Part shown: positions 25,824-33,793 of the stretch, piece by piece | Layout: the number at the start of each line of letters is the position of its first letter | How positions within the stretch are numbered: the stretch's first letter is position 1 | Assembly (NCBI GenBank): GCA_027484985.1 | Contig: JAIXRW010000031.1 | Coordinates: 1-61,141 of the forward strand | Length of the DNA: 61,141 nt | Direction of reading: 5' to 3' | From: Rhodobacter sp. | GTDB lineage: Bacteria; Pseudomonadota; Alphaproteobacteria; Rhodobacterales; Rhodobacteraceae | Notes under the pieces: model-generated | Told to the model about the DNA's origin: nothing | The model's input: only the letters and a program-made list of their open reading frames with translations | Databases searched by the model: none | Translations under genes and position numbers: made by a program

Positions 25824-26894
25824 TCAGCCGAAGCGGGCGGGCGAAAGGGATGCCACCAGATGGGCGGGCAGCGCGGGGGTTCGGCCTGCGATGAGGTCGG
25901 CCGCAAGCTGGCTGGCGGCGGGCGAGGACTGGAAGCCATAGCCGCCCTGCCCTGCCAGCCAGAAGAAGGCGGGATCGCGGGGGTCGCGGCCGATGACCAG
26001 CACGCGGTCGGGGGCAAAGGTACGCAGGCCCGCCCAGTTCGAGATCAGGCGGGTGACGGGTTCGGTGACCATCTCTTCATACCGTGCGAGACCTTCAGCG
26101 AGCACCATATCGTCGGCCCATGCGTCATGTGGGTCCATCGGGTGTTCCTCGGCCGGGGAAACGATCAGGGCGCCTGCATCGGGTTTGGCATACCATGTCT
26201 CGCCCGTGCCGAAGATCATGGGCCAGCGCAATACGTCATGCCCACCCGGGGCGGGGATGCGGGCCATGGAGCGGCGGTTGGGTTGGAAGCCCAAGGGCCG
26301 GATGCCTGCCATGGTGGCGACGGTATCGACCCATGCGCCGGCGGCGTTGATCAGGGTCGTTGCCGCAAAATCCCGCCCGTTTGCGGTGACGCGCCAGCCT
26401 GTGGCGGTGCGGGCGATGGCGGTGACGGGGTGGTTCGTCAGGATTTCCGCGCCGTTGCTGCGGGCGTGGCGGGCAAAGGACTGGATCAGCAGGTCGGTGT
26501 CGATATCCCATGCATGGCTGGCATGGGCGGCCAGGGTGACGCGGTCGTTCAGGATGGGGACGATGGCACGTGCCTCGTCCATCGTGATCGGGTCGAGCGC
26601 CATGTCGGCGCAATCGTGGTGAAAGCTTTCGGACTGGTCGGCGCGGGCGACGATCAGCAGGCCACGGGGGGAAAGGAAGTTCGGGTCACTGCGGAAGTGG
26701 TCGCCCGAGGCGAGGGAAAGCTCCACCACGGCGGGCGCGCCGTAGCGCGGTTCGTACAGCGCCGCCGAGCGGCCCGAGGCGTGGTGGGCAAGGTTCTGTT
26801 CCGCCTCAAGCAGGGTGACGCTGCCGAGGTCGGACAGGCGGGCGGCGGCGGAGATGCCGGCGATGCCGCCGCCAATGATAAGGAAATCGGTCAT
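25824..26894 (-). CDS. DAO-family FAD-dependent oxidoreductase
   Basis: This 356-residue flavoprotein begins MTDFLIIGGGIAGISAAARL, a Rossmann FAD motif, and continues with the DAO fold: HHASGRSAALYEPRYG, TLINAAGAWVDTVA and the late GQGGYGFQSSPAAS. Related enzymes oxidise amino acids or amines and release hydrogen peroxide; the substrate is not evident. It overlaps the upstream aldo/keto reductase by ATGA (26891-26894), so the two are one translational unit. Confidence 0.88.
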   Translation of the reverse strand: MTDFLIIGGGIAGISAAARLSDLGSVTLLEAEQNLAHHASGRSAALYEPRYGAPAVVELSLASGDHFRSDPNFLSPRGLLIVARADQSESFHHDCADMALDPITMDEARAIVPILNDRVTLAAHASHAWDIDTDLLIQSFARHARSNGAEILTNHPVTAIARTATGWRVTANGRDFAATTLINAAGAWVDTVATMAGIRPLGFQPNRRSMARIPAPGGHDVLRWPMIFGTGETWYAKPDAGALIVSPAEEHPMDPHDAWADDMVLAEGLARYEEMVTEPVTRLISNWAGLRTFAPDRVLVIGRDPRDPAFFWLAGQGGYGFQSSPAASQLAADLIAGRTPALPAHLVASLSPARFG

Positions 26895-27799
26895 GCTTCT
26901 TCCAGACGGTCGGTTGCGGGCGGCGGGTTGGGTACAAGCGCAGTCAGGCGGGCGTCGAGCGCGTCGTCCAGCAGATAGGTCAGTGCCGCGAGGGAGGGGA
27001 CAAGTTGGTCGGCATTGCGGGCCGACAGGATGGGGCAGACGCCTCGCCGCATGACCCATGCCACCGCAAGGGTGGCGGAAGGGATGCCGGTTTCCTGTGC
27101 GATGTTGGCGAGGTTTGTGGCGGCGCGGTGCATTTCGGGTTGGCCGTAGCGGGCGGCGTATCGTGCATCTTCCGACAGGCGGCCGGTTTGGCCTGCGGCG
27201 TATTTTCCGCTGAGAAGCCCGCCGCCCAAGGGAGAGTAGGAATAGACCGCGATGGACTGATCCGCGCAGAGAGGCAGGAGTTCGACCTGCGCCTGACGTT
27301 TGACCACGCTATACATCGGCTGGATGGCATCGATGCGGGTGCCGAAAGCGGCGGCAATGGATTGCGCCTTCATCACCTGCCATGCGGCAAAGTTCGACAG
27401 GCCGATCTGGCGGATTTTTCCATCCGATTGCAGGCGGGCGAGGGTTTCGATCGTCTCGGCAAGCGGTGTGTCAGGGTCGTAGCGATGGATGTAGAGGAGG
27501 TCCACGCTGTCCATCCGGAGCCGTTTGCGGCTGGTGTCGAATTGCGCCAGCAGGTTGGCGCGGCCTGCCCCGCCCGAATAGCCCGCCTTGGTGGCGACGA
27601 AGAGGCGGTCGCCCAGAGGCGCGGCAAAGCGGCCGAGCAGGGTTTCGGAGGCGCCATCGGTATAGCCGAAGGCGGTATCGAAATGGGTGATCCCTGCGTC
27701 AAGGCAGGCGTCGAACATGGCGCGCGAGGCTGAGTCATCGGCGCGGCCGCCGAATTGCATGCAGCCAAAGGCCGCGCGGTGGGGAAGCGGGATTGTCAT
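26891..27799 (-). CDS. Aldo/keto reductase
   Basis: This 302-residue NAD(P)H-dependent TIM-barrel oxidoreductase has the catalytic tetrad in the expected places: Asp and Tyr in HFDTAFGYTDGASE, Lys in FVATKAGYS and His in LLYIHRYDPDT. Cofactor-binding IGLSNFAAWQ and SPLGGGLLSGKY follow. The substrate is unknown. It is the first gene of a two-gene unit with the DAO-type oxidoreductase, which may act on the same metabolite. Confidence 0.92.
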   Translation of the reverse strand: MTIPLPHRAAFGCMQFGGRADDSASRAMFDACLDAGITHFDTAFGYTDGASETLLGRFAAPLGDRLFVATKAGYSGGAGRANLLAQFDTSRKRLRMDSVDLLYIHRYDPDTPLAETIETLARLQSDGKIRQIGLSNFAAWQVMKAQSIAAAFGTRIDAIQPMYSVVKRQAQVELLPLCADQSIAVYSYSPLGGGLLSGKYAAGQTGRLSEDARYAARYGQPEMHRAATNLANIAQETGIPSATLAVAWVMRRGVCPILSARNADQLVPSLAALTYLLDDALDARLTALVPNPPPATDRLEEA

Positions 27800-27871
27800 G
27801 GCGGGAAGGTGCCATGGCCGAGCGGGAAGGGAAAGCCCGTGCGCGACGGGGTTTGTCGCGGGAAGCCTGTC

Positions 27872-27991
27872 GCTGCCTTGTCCTTTCACCTTTGCTCAAA
27901 TACTCGATTACGACCGTAGCGAGAAAGCCACGGCGCCAGGGGCTTGCGCGGCAGCCCGCTCTCGGGGGGTTCGATGCCCCCCGAGAGCGGG
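27872..27991 (+). repeat. Dispersed palindromic element, copy G, with perfect 15-bp hairpin
   Basis: A TTTCACCTTTGCTCAAATACTCG core (from 27884) is followed, 50 bp on, by a perfect 15-bp stem: CCCGCTCTCGGGGGG (27955-27969) with CCCCCCGAGAGCGGG (27977-27991), loop of seven. It lies between the BMP-gene terminator and the aldo/keto reductase start. Confidence 0.65.
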
Positions 27992-28003
27992 GTCGGGAAA
28001 AAG

Positions 28004-28033
28004 AAAAAAAGGCCCGCTGTGGGGCGGACCTTT
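28004..28033 (-). terminator. Rho-independent terminator of the xdh-BMP operon
   Basis: Read on the minus strand, GGTCCGC (28030-28024) pairs with GCGGGCC (28017-28011) through one G-T pair, followed directly by TTTTTTTCTTTTT. It begins 24 bp after the stop of the BMP binding-protein gene, the last gene of the operon. Confidence 0.85.
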
Positions 28034-28054
28034 CGTTTTCGCGTGGTCAGGCGA

Positions 28055-29152
28055 TCAGGACGGGATGTCGCCCGTGATGCCTTCGACGTAGAAGTTCATG
28101 CCCAGAAGGTCACCATCGGGCGCGGTTGCGCCTTCGGCCAGCCATGCCGAGCCGTCCTGCTTGTTGATCGGGCCGGTGAAGGGGTGGTAGGTGCCCGCAC
28201 CGATGGAATCGCGCAGCGCCTCGGCCTCGGCTTTCACGTCGGCGGGGATCGCATCGGTGATCTCGCCGATCTGCACTTCGCCGCCTGCAATACCTTCCCA
28301 GACATCGACCTGCGCGTAGGACCCGTCAAGCAGGGCGCCGACGCGCTTGATGTAGTAGGGTGCCCAGTTGTCGATGATCGACGAGACGCGGGGCGTGGGC
28401 TTGTATTCGGTCATGTCCGAGGCCTGACCGAAGCCGATGACCTTGCCGCCGGTTTTTGCTGCTTCGGCAAGCGGAGCGGTCGAGTCGGTGTGGCTGGCGA
28501 TCACGTCCACGCCCTGATCGATAAGCGCCTTGGCCGCGTCGGCCTCTTTCGCCGGATCGAACCAGGTGAAGGCCCAGACGACCGACAATTCGACCGCCGG
28601 ATTGGCCTTTTTGGCATGCAGGTAGTAGCTGTTGATGCCCATGATCACTTCGGGGATCGGGAAAGACCCGATATAGCCGATCTTGTTCGACTTGGTCATC
28701 TTGCCCGCGATGTGGCCCTGCACGGCGCGGCCTTCGTAGAAGCGGGCGTTATAGGTCGAGACGTTTGCGCTGTCGCGCTTGTAGCCCGTGGCATGTTCGA
28801 ACTTGATGTCGGGGAATTTGGCGGCGACGGCGTTGGTCGCATCCATGTAACCGAACGAGGTGGTGAAGATGATGTTGCAGCCCGACAGCGCCATTTGCGT
28901 CAGGGCGCGTTCGGCATCTGCCCCTTCGGGCACGTTTTCCTGCCAGACGATTTCGACCTTGTCCCCAAATTCCTTTTGCACGGCGAGTGCACCCTGATGG
29001 TGCTGGAAGGTCCAGCCGCCATCGCCGATGGGACCAACATAGATGAAGCCGGCCTTCACCTTTTCCAGCCCCTGCGCCATGGCGAGCTTGCCGCCCATCA
29101 TGGTTGCGAAACCAAGCGCAGCGCCGCCTTTCAGGATCGTTCTTCTTTGCAT
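28055..29152 (-). CDS. BMP-family ABC transporter substrate-binding protein
   Basis: This 365-residue periplasmic protein is of the basic membrane protein/PnrA type, which binds nucleosides or purines. The N-terminus MQRRTILKGGAALGFA contains a twin-arginine-like RRTILK followed by a hydrophobic stretch and AMA-Q, so Tat export is possible. Family motifs: AGFIYVGPIGDGGWTFQHHQG, IIFTTSFGYMDA and GYIGSFPIPEVIMGINSY. It is the last gene after two permeases, an ATPase and xdhCBA, so its ligand is probably a purine base or nucleoside that feeds xanthine dehydrogenase. Confidence 0.92.
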   Translation of the reverse strand: MQRRTILKGGAALGFATMMGGKLAMAQGLEKVKAGFIYVGPIGDGGWTFQHHQGALAVQKEFGDKVEIVWQENVPEGADAERALTQMALSGCNIIFTTSFGYMDATNAVAAKFPDIKFEHATGYKRDSANVSTYNARFYEGRAVQGHIAGKMTKSNKIGYIGSFPIPEVIMGINSYYLHAKKANPAVELSVVWAFTWFDPAKEADAAKALIDQGVDVIASHTDSTAPLAEAAKTGGKVIGFGQASDMTEYKPTPRVSSIIDNWAPYYIKRVGALLDGSYAQVDVWEGIAGGEVQIGEITDAIPADVKAEAEALRDSIGAGTYHPFTGPINKQDGSAWLAEGATAPDGDLLGMNFYVEGITGDIPS

Positions 29153-29196
29153 TCTCTTTCCCCTCTCGGGCGTTATGCCCGCTGTTGTTTTGCCCC

Positions 29197-30126
29197 TTAT
29201 CGCGAGGCGTGAAAATTCTGTCCCAGTGCTGCGGGCGCGTTCAGCGATGCCCTGCCCTTGCCCGACGACATGATGACCAACACCAGAATGGTTATCAGAT
29301 AGGGTGACATGGACAAGTATTGCACTGGTATAGCCGCTCCGGCCGCCTGCAGATTAAGCTGAAGTACAGTAATGCCGCCGAAAAGATAGGCACCGATCAG
29401 CACACGTTCGGCCCGCCAGCTGGCAAAGACCACGATGGCAAGGGCGATCCAGCCTGCGCCTGCAGTGATGCCGTCGGTCCATTGCGGCACGCGGATCAGG
29501 CTGACATAGGCGCCACCTAGCCCCGCCATGGCCCCGCCAAACAGGATGGCCATGATGCGGATGCGCGTGACCTTGTAGCCCAGCGCATGGGCGGCATCGT
29601 GGCTTTCGCCCACGGCGCGCAGGATCAGGCCGGTGCGGGTGTATTTCAGCACCGCCCAGACAGCGGCAACGACGAGAAGCGAGACATAGACCATCCAGTC
29701 ATGCAGGAACAGGATGGTGCCGACCACGGGAATGTCGCCCAAGGGGCCGAAGGGCACATTGCCCGTGGCGGGGGGTTTGATGCCGTTATAGCCCTGCCCC
29801 AGCAGTGATGACAGGCCGAGGCCGAAGAGCGTAAGCGCAAGGCCAGTGGCGACCTGATTGGACAGAAAGACCTGTGTCAGCACGCCGAACACAAGTGACA
29901 GCGCCGCCCCGCCCAGCGCCCCGCCCAGAAAGCCGAGATAGGGGTTGCCCGTGTGCACGGCGGTCATGAAACCGCAGATGGCGCCGATGATCATCATCCC
30001 CTCGACGCCAAGGTTCAGGACACCCGCCTTTTCCACCACCAGCTCGCCAATGGCGGCAAGGATGATGGGGACAGATGCCACCATGAGCGAGGCGATCAGG
30101 ATGGCCGGATTGATTCCCCCAAGCAT
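29197..30126 (-). CDS. ABC transporter permease (nucleoside/purine, BMP-type), second subunit
   Basis: This 309-residue, highly hydrophobic protein is of the BPD_transp_2 family (about eight to nine membrane segments). It carries the motif ELVVEKAGVLNLGVEGMMI typical of the NupQ/YufQ-like subunit of nucleoside importers. The start ATG (30124-30126) shares a base with the TGA of the preceding permease (TGATG), suggesting coupled translation. It pairs with the 362-residue permease to form the channel. Confidence 0.92.
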   Translation of the reverse strand: MLGGINPAILIASLMVASVPIILAAIGELVVEKAGVLNLGVEGMMIIGAICGFMTAVHTGNPYLGFLGGALGGAALSLVFGVLTQVFLSNQVATGLALTLFGLGLSSLLGQGYNGIKPPATGNVPFGPLGDIPVVGTILFLHDWMVYVSLLVVAAVWAVLKYTRTGLILRAVGESHDAAHALGYKVTRIRIMAILFGGAMAGLGGAYVSLIRVPQWTDGITAGAGWIALAIVVFASWRAERVLIGAYLFGGITVLQLNLQAAGAAIPVQYLSMSPYLITILVLVIMSSGKGRASLNAPAALGQNFHASR

Positions 30127-31214
30127 CAGGCAACCTCACTCTTTGCGCCAAAGCGGATGCGGAAGTTCGTCAGAAGATCGACAGCAAGCAGGAAGAACAG
30201 AAGCATTCCCTGAAAGGCTTGGATTGCCGCCGACGGCAAGCCCAGGGTGAAGCTGGCTAACTCGCCCCCGATATAAGTCAGCGCCATCAGAAGGCCCGCG
30301 AGCAGGATGCCAAGCGGGTTCAGGCGGCCAAGGAAGGCCACGATGATGGCGGTGAAGCCATAGCCGGTGTTGAAATCGATGCTGATCTGGCCTGCCGGGC
30401 CTGTCACCTCGAACAGCCCCGCCATGCCCGCAAGGCCGCCCGAGATGCCCATGCAAAGCAGGGTCAGGCGTTCGGGCGAGACGCCTGCAAATCGGGCGGC
30501 GCGGGGGGCTTGGCCCGCCAGCTTGATCTGGAAGCCAAGGATGTGGCGTTGCAGCAGGATATAGGCGGCGATGGTCACGATGATGGCCGAGACCACACCC
30601 CAGTGCAGGCCCGTTCCGGCAATCAGTTCGGGGTTCGCCATCGACGGGATCTGGCTAAGATTCCTGCTGCCGGGGAAACCGCCGCCTTCGGGGTTGCGCA
30701 TCAGGCCCAGCGACATCGAGGCAAGGATATTCTGCGCCACATAGACAAGCAGCAGCGAGACGAGGATTTCATTGGTTCGGAAGCGGGTTTTCAGGATGGC
30801 GGGGATCATCGCCCACAGCCACCCGCCGAAGATGCCCGCCACGATCATCAGCGGAAAGACAAGCCGCGTTTCCACGGGATAAAGCGCAAGCCCCACCCCT
30901 GCGCCGAAGATCGCGCCCATGATGTATTGGCCTTCGGCACCGATATTCCAGATGCCCGCGCGGAAGCCCAAGGACAGGCCCACGGCAATCAGGATCAGCG
31001 GGCCTGCCTTGACCAAGAGTTGCGGCCGCGAATAGCTGGCATATTGCGGGTTGAACAGCGGATCCCAGAAGATGGTTCGGATCGCCTCGACCGGGTTCTT
31101 GCCCAGAAGCGCGAACATCAGGCCGCCTGCCAGCATGGTCAGGATCACCGCCAGCACCGGGGTCGAAACCTGCCAGAACCGGCTGGGCGAGGGGCGTTTT
31201 TCCAGCCTTAGCAT
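30126..31214 (-). CDS. ABC transporter permease (nucleoside/purine, BMP-type), first subunit
   Basis: This 362-residue integral membrane protein is of the NupP/YufP type, with a cytoplasmic N-terminus (MLRLEKRPSPSRFW) and about ten hydrophobic segments. Family sequence includes GFRAGIWNIGAEGQYIMGAIFG and FNTGYGFTAIIVAFLGRLNP. It is encoded between the ATPase and the second permease. A dispersed palindromic element occupies the 108-bp gap after the ATPase gene. Confidence 0.92.
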   Translation of the reverse strand: MLRLEKRPSPSRFWQVSTPVLAVILTMLAGGLMFALLGKNPVEAIRTIFWDPLFNPQYASYSRPQLLVKAGPLILIAVGLSLGFRAGIWNIGAEGQYIMGAIFGAGVGLALYPVETRLVFPLMIVAGIFGGWLWAMIPAILKTRFRTNEILVSLLLVYVAQNILASMSLGLMRNPEGGGFPGSRNLSQIPSMANPELIAGTGLHWGVVSAIIVTIAAYILLQRHILGFQIKLAGQAPRAARFAGVSPERLTLLCMGISGGLAGMAGLFEVTGPAGQISIDFNTGYGFTAIIVAFLGRLNPLGILLAGLLMALTYIGGELASFTLGLPSAAIQAFQGMLLFFLLAVDLLTNFRIRFGAKSEVA

Positions 31215-31231
31215 GTCACACGCTCCATCCT

Positions 31232-31292
31232 TGCATTTTCTGCCTTCAAATATCCTCGGGTGGGGTCCGGGGAGGGCAGACGGCCCTCCCCG
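31232..31292 (+). repeat. Dispersed palindromic element, copy C
   Basis: ATTTTCTGCCTTCAAATATCCTCGGG is followed by a GGCCGGGGAGGG-type hairpin (CCGGGGAGGGC / GGCCCTCCCCGG around CAGAC). It lies inside the operon between the ATPase and permease genes. The first 20 bases are the reverse complement of the copies at 24130 and 8708. Confidence 0.75.
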
Positions 31293-31322
31293 GCCTTTGG
31301 CGAAGAATGCGGCGTTGCGGGT

Positions 31323-32861
31323 TCACTGGGCATGGTGTGCCACCTCCAGCCCATGCGCGCCGCCCATCATCAGGCCGATCTCCTCGACCGTCAGGCCCTG
31401 CACAGGGCGGGGGGCGGTAAGGCGGCCTTCGTTCAGGGCGGCGAAGTTGTCGGCGATTTCAAGCAGTTCGTCGAGGTCTTGGGAGATGACCACCACGGCG
31501 GCGCCCTGTGCGGCACGGTCAAGGATGGCTTGCCGGATCGCGGCGGCGGCGGCGGCATCGACCCCCCATGTGGGCTGGTTGATGACGATCACCGTGGGGG
31601 CCTGTTCGAGTTCGCGGCCCACCACGAATTTTTGCAGGTTGCCGCCCGAAAGCGCACGGGCGGCGACATGGGTACCGGGGGTGCGGACATCGAAGTTCCG
31701 CACGATGGTTTCGGCATAGGCGCGGGTCTTGGCCCAGTCGATGAAGCCGCCCGAGACGAGGGATTGGCGGGTGGCACCGGAAAGCAGGGCGTTTTCCACA
31801 AGGCTCATGTCTGGGGCTGCGGCATGGCCAAGACGTTCTTCGGGGGCAGCGACAAGGCCTGCGCGGCGGCGGTCGTTCGGGCCGAGGCTGCCCATATCGG
31901 CTCCGTCGATGCGGACCGAGCCGGGATCGGTGCGGAGTTCACCAGACAGGGCCAGAAGAAGTTCATCCTGCCCGTTGCCCGCAACGCCCGCGATGCCCAG
32001 AACCTCGCCCTTGGCGACCGCGAAGGAGATGTTCTTGAGCGAAGTGCCAAAGGGGATGGGCGAGGCGACCGAAAGCCCCCTTACCTCAAGCGCGGTGCCG
32101 CCCTTGGGCCCGCCGCTGCGGGCGGGCGGGGTCAGGGTGGTGCCCACCATGAGTTCGGCCATTTCCCGCGCCGAACGGTCGCGCGGGGTGCAGGTGGCGA
32201 CCACCTTGCCGCGGCGCAGGATGGTGGCCTCATTGCAAAGGGCGCGGATTTCTTCCAGCTTGTGGCTGATATAAAGGATCGCGGTGCCTTCGGCCGAAAG
32301 CTGGCGCAGCGTCTTGAACAGGATTTCCACCTCTTGCGGGGTCAGCACACTGGTCGGTTCGTCCATGATCAAGAGTTTGGGATCTTGCAGCAGGCAGCGG
32401 ATGATCTCGACCCGTTGCCGCTCACCCGCCGACAGGTCGCCCACCATACGGTCGGGGTCGAGCGGCAGGCCGTAATCTTGGCTGACCTTGCGGATGCGGG
32501 CGGCAAGTTCGCCCATTCTGGGCGGGTTTTCCATGCCAAGGGCCACGTTTTCGGCAACGTTCAGCGCCTCGAACAGGGAAAAATGCTGGAACACCATGGC
32601 CACGCCTGCGGCGCGGGCGGCGCGGGGTTCGGCAGGGGCGTAGGGCTGGCCCTGAAAGCGCATCGTGCCCGCATCGGGTTTGACAAGGCCGTAGATCATT
32701 TTCACCAGCGTCGATTTGCCAGCGCCATTTTCGCCCAGAAGGGCATGGATTTCGCCGGTCTGGATGGCGAAGGACACATCGCTGTTGGCGACCACACCGG
32801 GATAGGCCTTGGTCACGCCGGAAATGGCGAGAAGCTCGCCCCGGCTGGTTTCCCCTGTCAT
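31323..32861 (-). CDS. Duplicated ABC ATPase of the purine/nucleoside importer
   Basis: This 512-residue protein has two fused nucleotide-binding domains, as in NupO/YufO and sugar importers of the XylG type. Domain 1 has Walker A GENGAGKST (~residue 40), signature LSAGERQRVEI and Walker B LLIMDEPTS. Domain 2 has a degenerate Walker A (GVAGNGQDE), an intact signature ALSGGNLQKFVVG and TVIVINQPTWGVD, where the Walker B glutamate is glutamine, a usual asymmetry of this family. It overlaps xdhC by ATGA, linking transport to xanthine dehydrogenase maturation. Confidence 0.94.
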   Translation of the reverse strand: MTGETSRGELLAISGVTKAYPGVVANSDVSFAIQTGEIHALLGENGAGKSTLVKMIYGLVKPDAGTMRFQGQPYAPAEPRAARAAGVAMVFQHFSLFEALNVAENVALGMENPPRMGELAARIRKVSQDYGLPLDPDRMVGDLSAGERQRVEIIRCLLQDPKLLIMDEPTSVLTPQEVEILFKTLRQLSAEGTAILYISHKLEEIRALCNEATILRRGKVVATCTPRDRSAREMAELMVGTTLTPPARSGGPKGGTALEVRGLSVASPIPFGTSLKNISFAVAKGEVLGIAGVAGNGQDELLLALSGELRTDPGSVRIDGADMGSLGPNDRRRAGLVAAPEERLGHAAAPDMSLVENALLSGATRQSLVSGGFIDWAKTRAYAETIVRNFDVRTPGTHVAARALSGGNLQKFVVGRELEQAPTVIVINQPTWGVDAAAAAAIRQAILDRAAQGAAVVVISQDLDELLEIADNFAALNEGRLTAPRPVQGLTVEEIGLMMGGAHGLEVAHHAQ

Positions 32862-33793
32862 ACCGCGTTCTCCTGTCGTGACGCGTTTTTCTTCTGGTTC
32901 AGAAAGGCCGAGGCGACACCGATGGCGATGGCCTGAGGGTGTTTTCCTAAGGAAGGATCACCGATGGGGCAATCTATCCTTGTGATGTCGGCCTGCGAAT
33001 GGCCCAGCGCGGCAAGGCGCGACCGGAAGCGTGCCCATTTCGTATGCGACCCGATGAGGCCCGCGCGGGCAAAACCGTGGCAAAGAAGACGGTGGCAGAG
33101 GTCGAGGTCGAGCGCGTGGGAAAAAGTCAGGATCAGATGTTCGGCATCACGCGGCGCATGGGCGACAAGGGCGGCGGGGTCTGCGGCAGGCAGGGGGGTG
33201 ACGTTCGGGGGGATAGTTTCGGGAAAGCGGTCGGGCGCGATATCGACCCATGTGATGGCCAGATCAGGCAGGGGTGCAAGGGTGTGGACAAGCGCGCGGC
33301 CCACATGGCCTGCGCCCCAGATCCACAGGGTGCGGGCGGGGCGGGCGACGGGTTCGATCATCCAGCCCTGCACCAGCGCGGGTTGGGGGGCGATGCCTTG
33401 GGCGCGTGCGCGGTCTAGGATGCGCTGCGCGGCAAGGGGGATGAGGCTGCCGTTCGTGGTGCGGGAGATCACGCCAGATTGCGGTTCGGGCAGGTTGGTG
33501 TCGTCATACACTTCCGTCAGCACGGTGACCGCGCCGCCGCAGCACTGGCCCAAGGCGGGGCCGAGCGCTGCGCGGTCAATACGCGTGCCGCCTGTGGCAA
33601 GCATGGCGCGGGCGCGAAGCGTGGCTTCGTGTTCCAACGCGCCTCCGCCGATGGTGCCCTGTTGGCCGGTGGCCCAGACGAGCATCGCCGCACCCGCCTC
33701 TCGCGGGGATGACCCGTCATGGGCGGCGATGACCAGACGGGCCACGCGGGTATGGGCACGGACGGCTTCGGTCAGGGCGGCAAGGTCAAACAC
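32858..33793 (-). CDS. xdhC: Xanthine dehydrogenase accessory/maturation factor
   Basis: XdhC binds molybdenum cofactor, promotes its sulfuration and hands it to the XdhB subunit; it is not part of the mature enzyme. The 311-residue protein has the N-terminal XdhC/CoxI domain (VIAAHDGSSPREAGAAMLVW, GTIGGGALEHEA with the conserved GGGxLE, and GPALGQCCGG with the paired cysteines). A C-terminal Rossmann domain follows (LWIWGAGHVGRAL; GLIGSHTKWARF). Its start overlaps the xdhB stop by 8 bases. Confidence 0.94.
   Translation of the reverse strand: MFDLAALTEAVRAHTRVARLVIAAHDGSSPREAGAAMLVWATGQQGTIGGGALEHEATLRARAMLATGGTRIDRAALGPALGQCCGGAVTVLTEVYDDTNLPEPQSGVISRTTNGSLIPLAAQRILDRARAQGIAPQPALVQGWMIEPVARPARTLWIWGAGHVGRALVHTLAPLPDLAITWVDIAPDRFPETIPPNVTPLPAADPAALVAHAPRDAEHLILTFSHALDLDLCHRLLCHGFARAGLIGSHTKWARFRSRLAALGHSQADITRIDCPIGDPSLGKHPQAIAIGVASAFLNQKKNASRQENAV

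Noticed and set aside
31260..32936. A 558-codon plus-strand open frame opposite the duplicated ATPase
   Set aside because: It is antisense to two clear nucleotide-binding domains with Walker and signature motifs.
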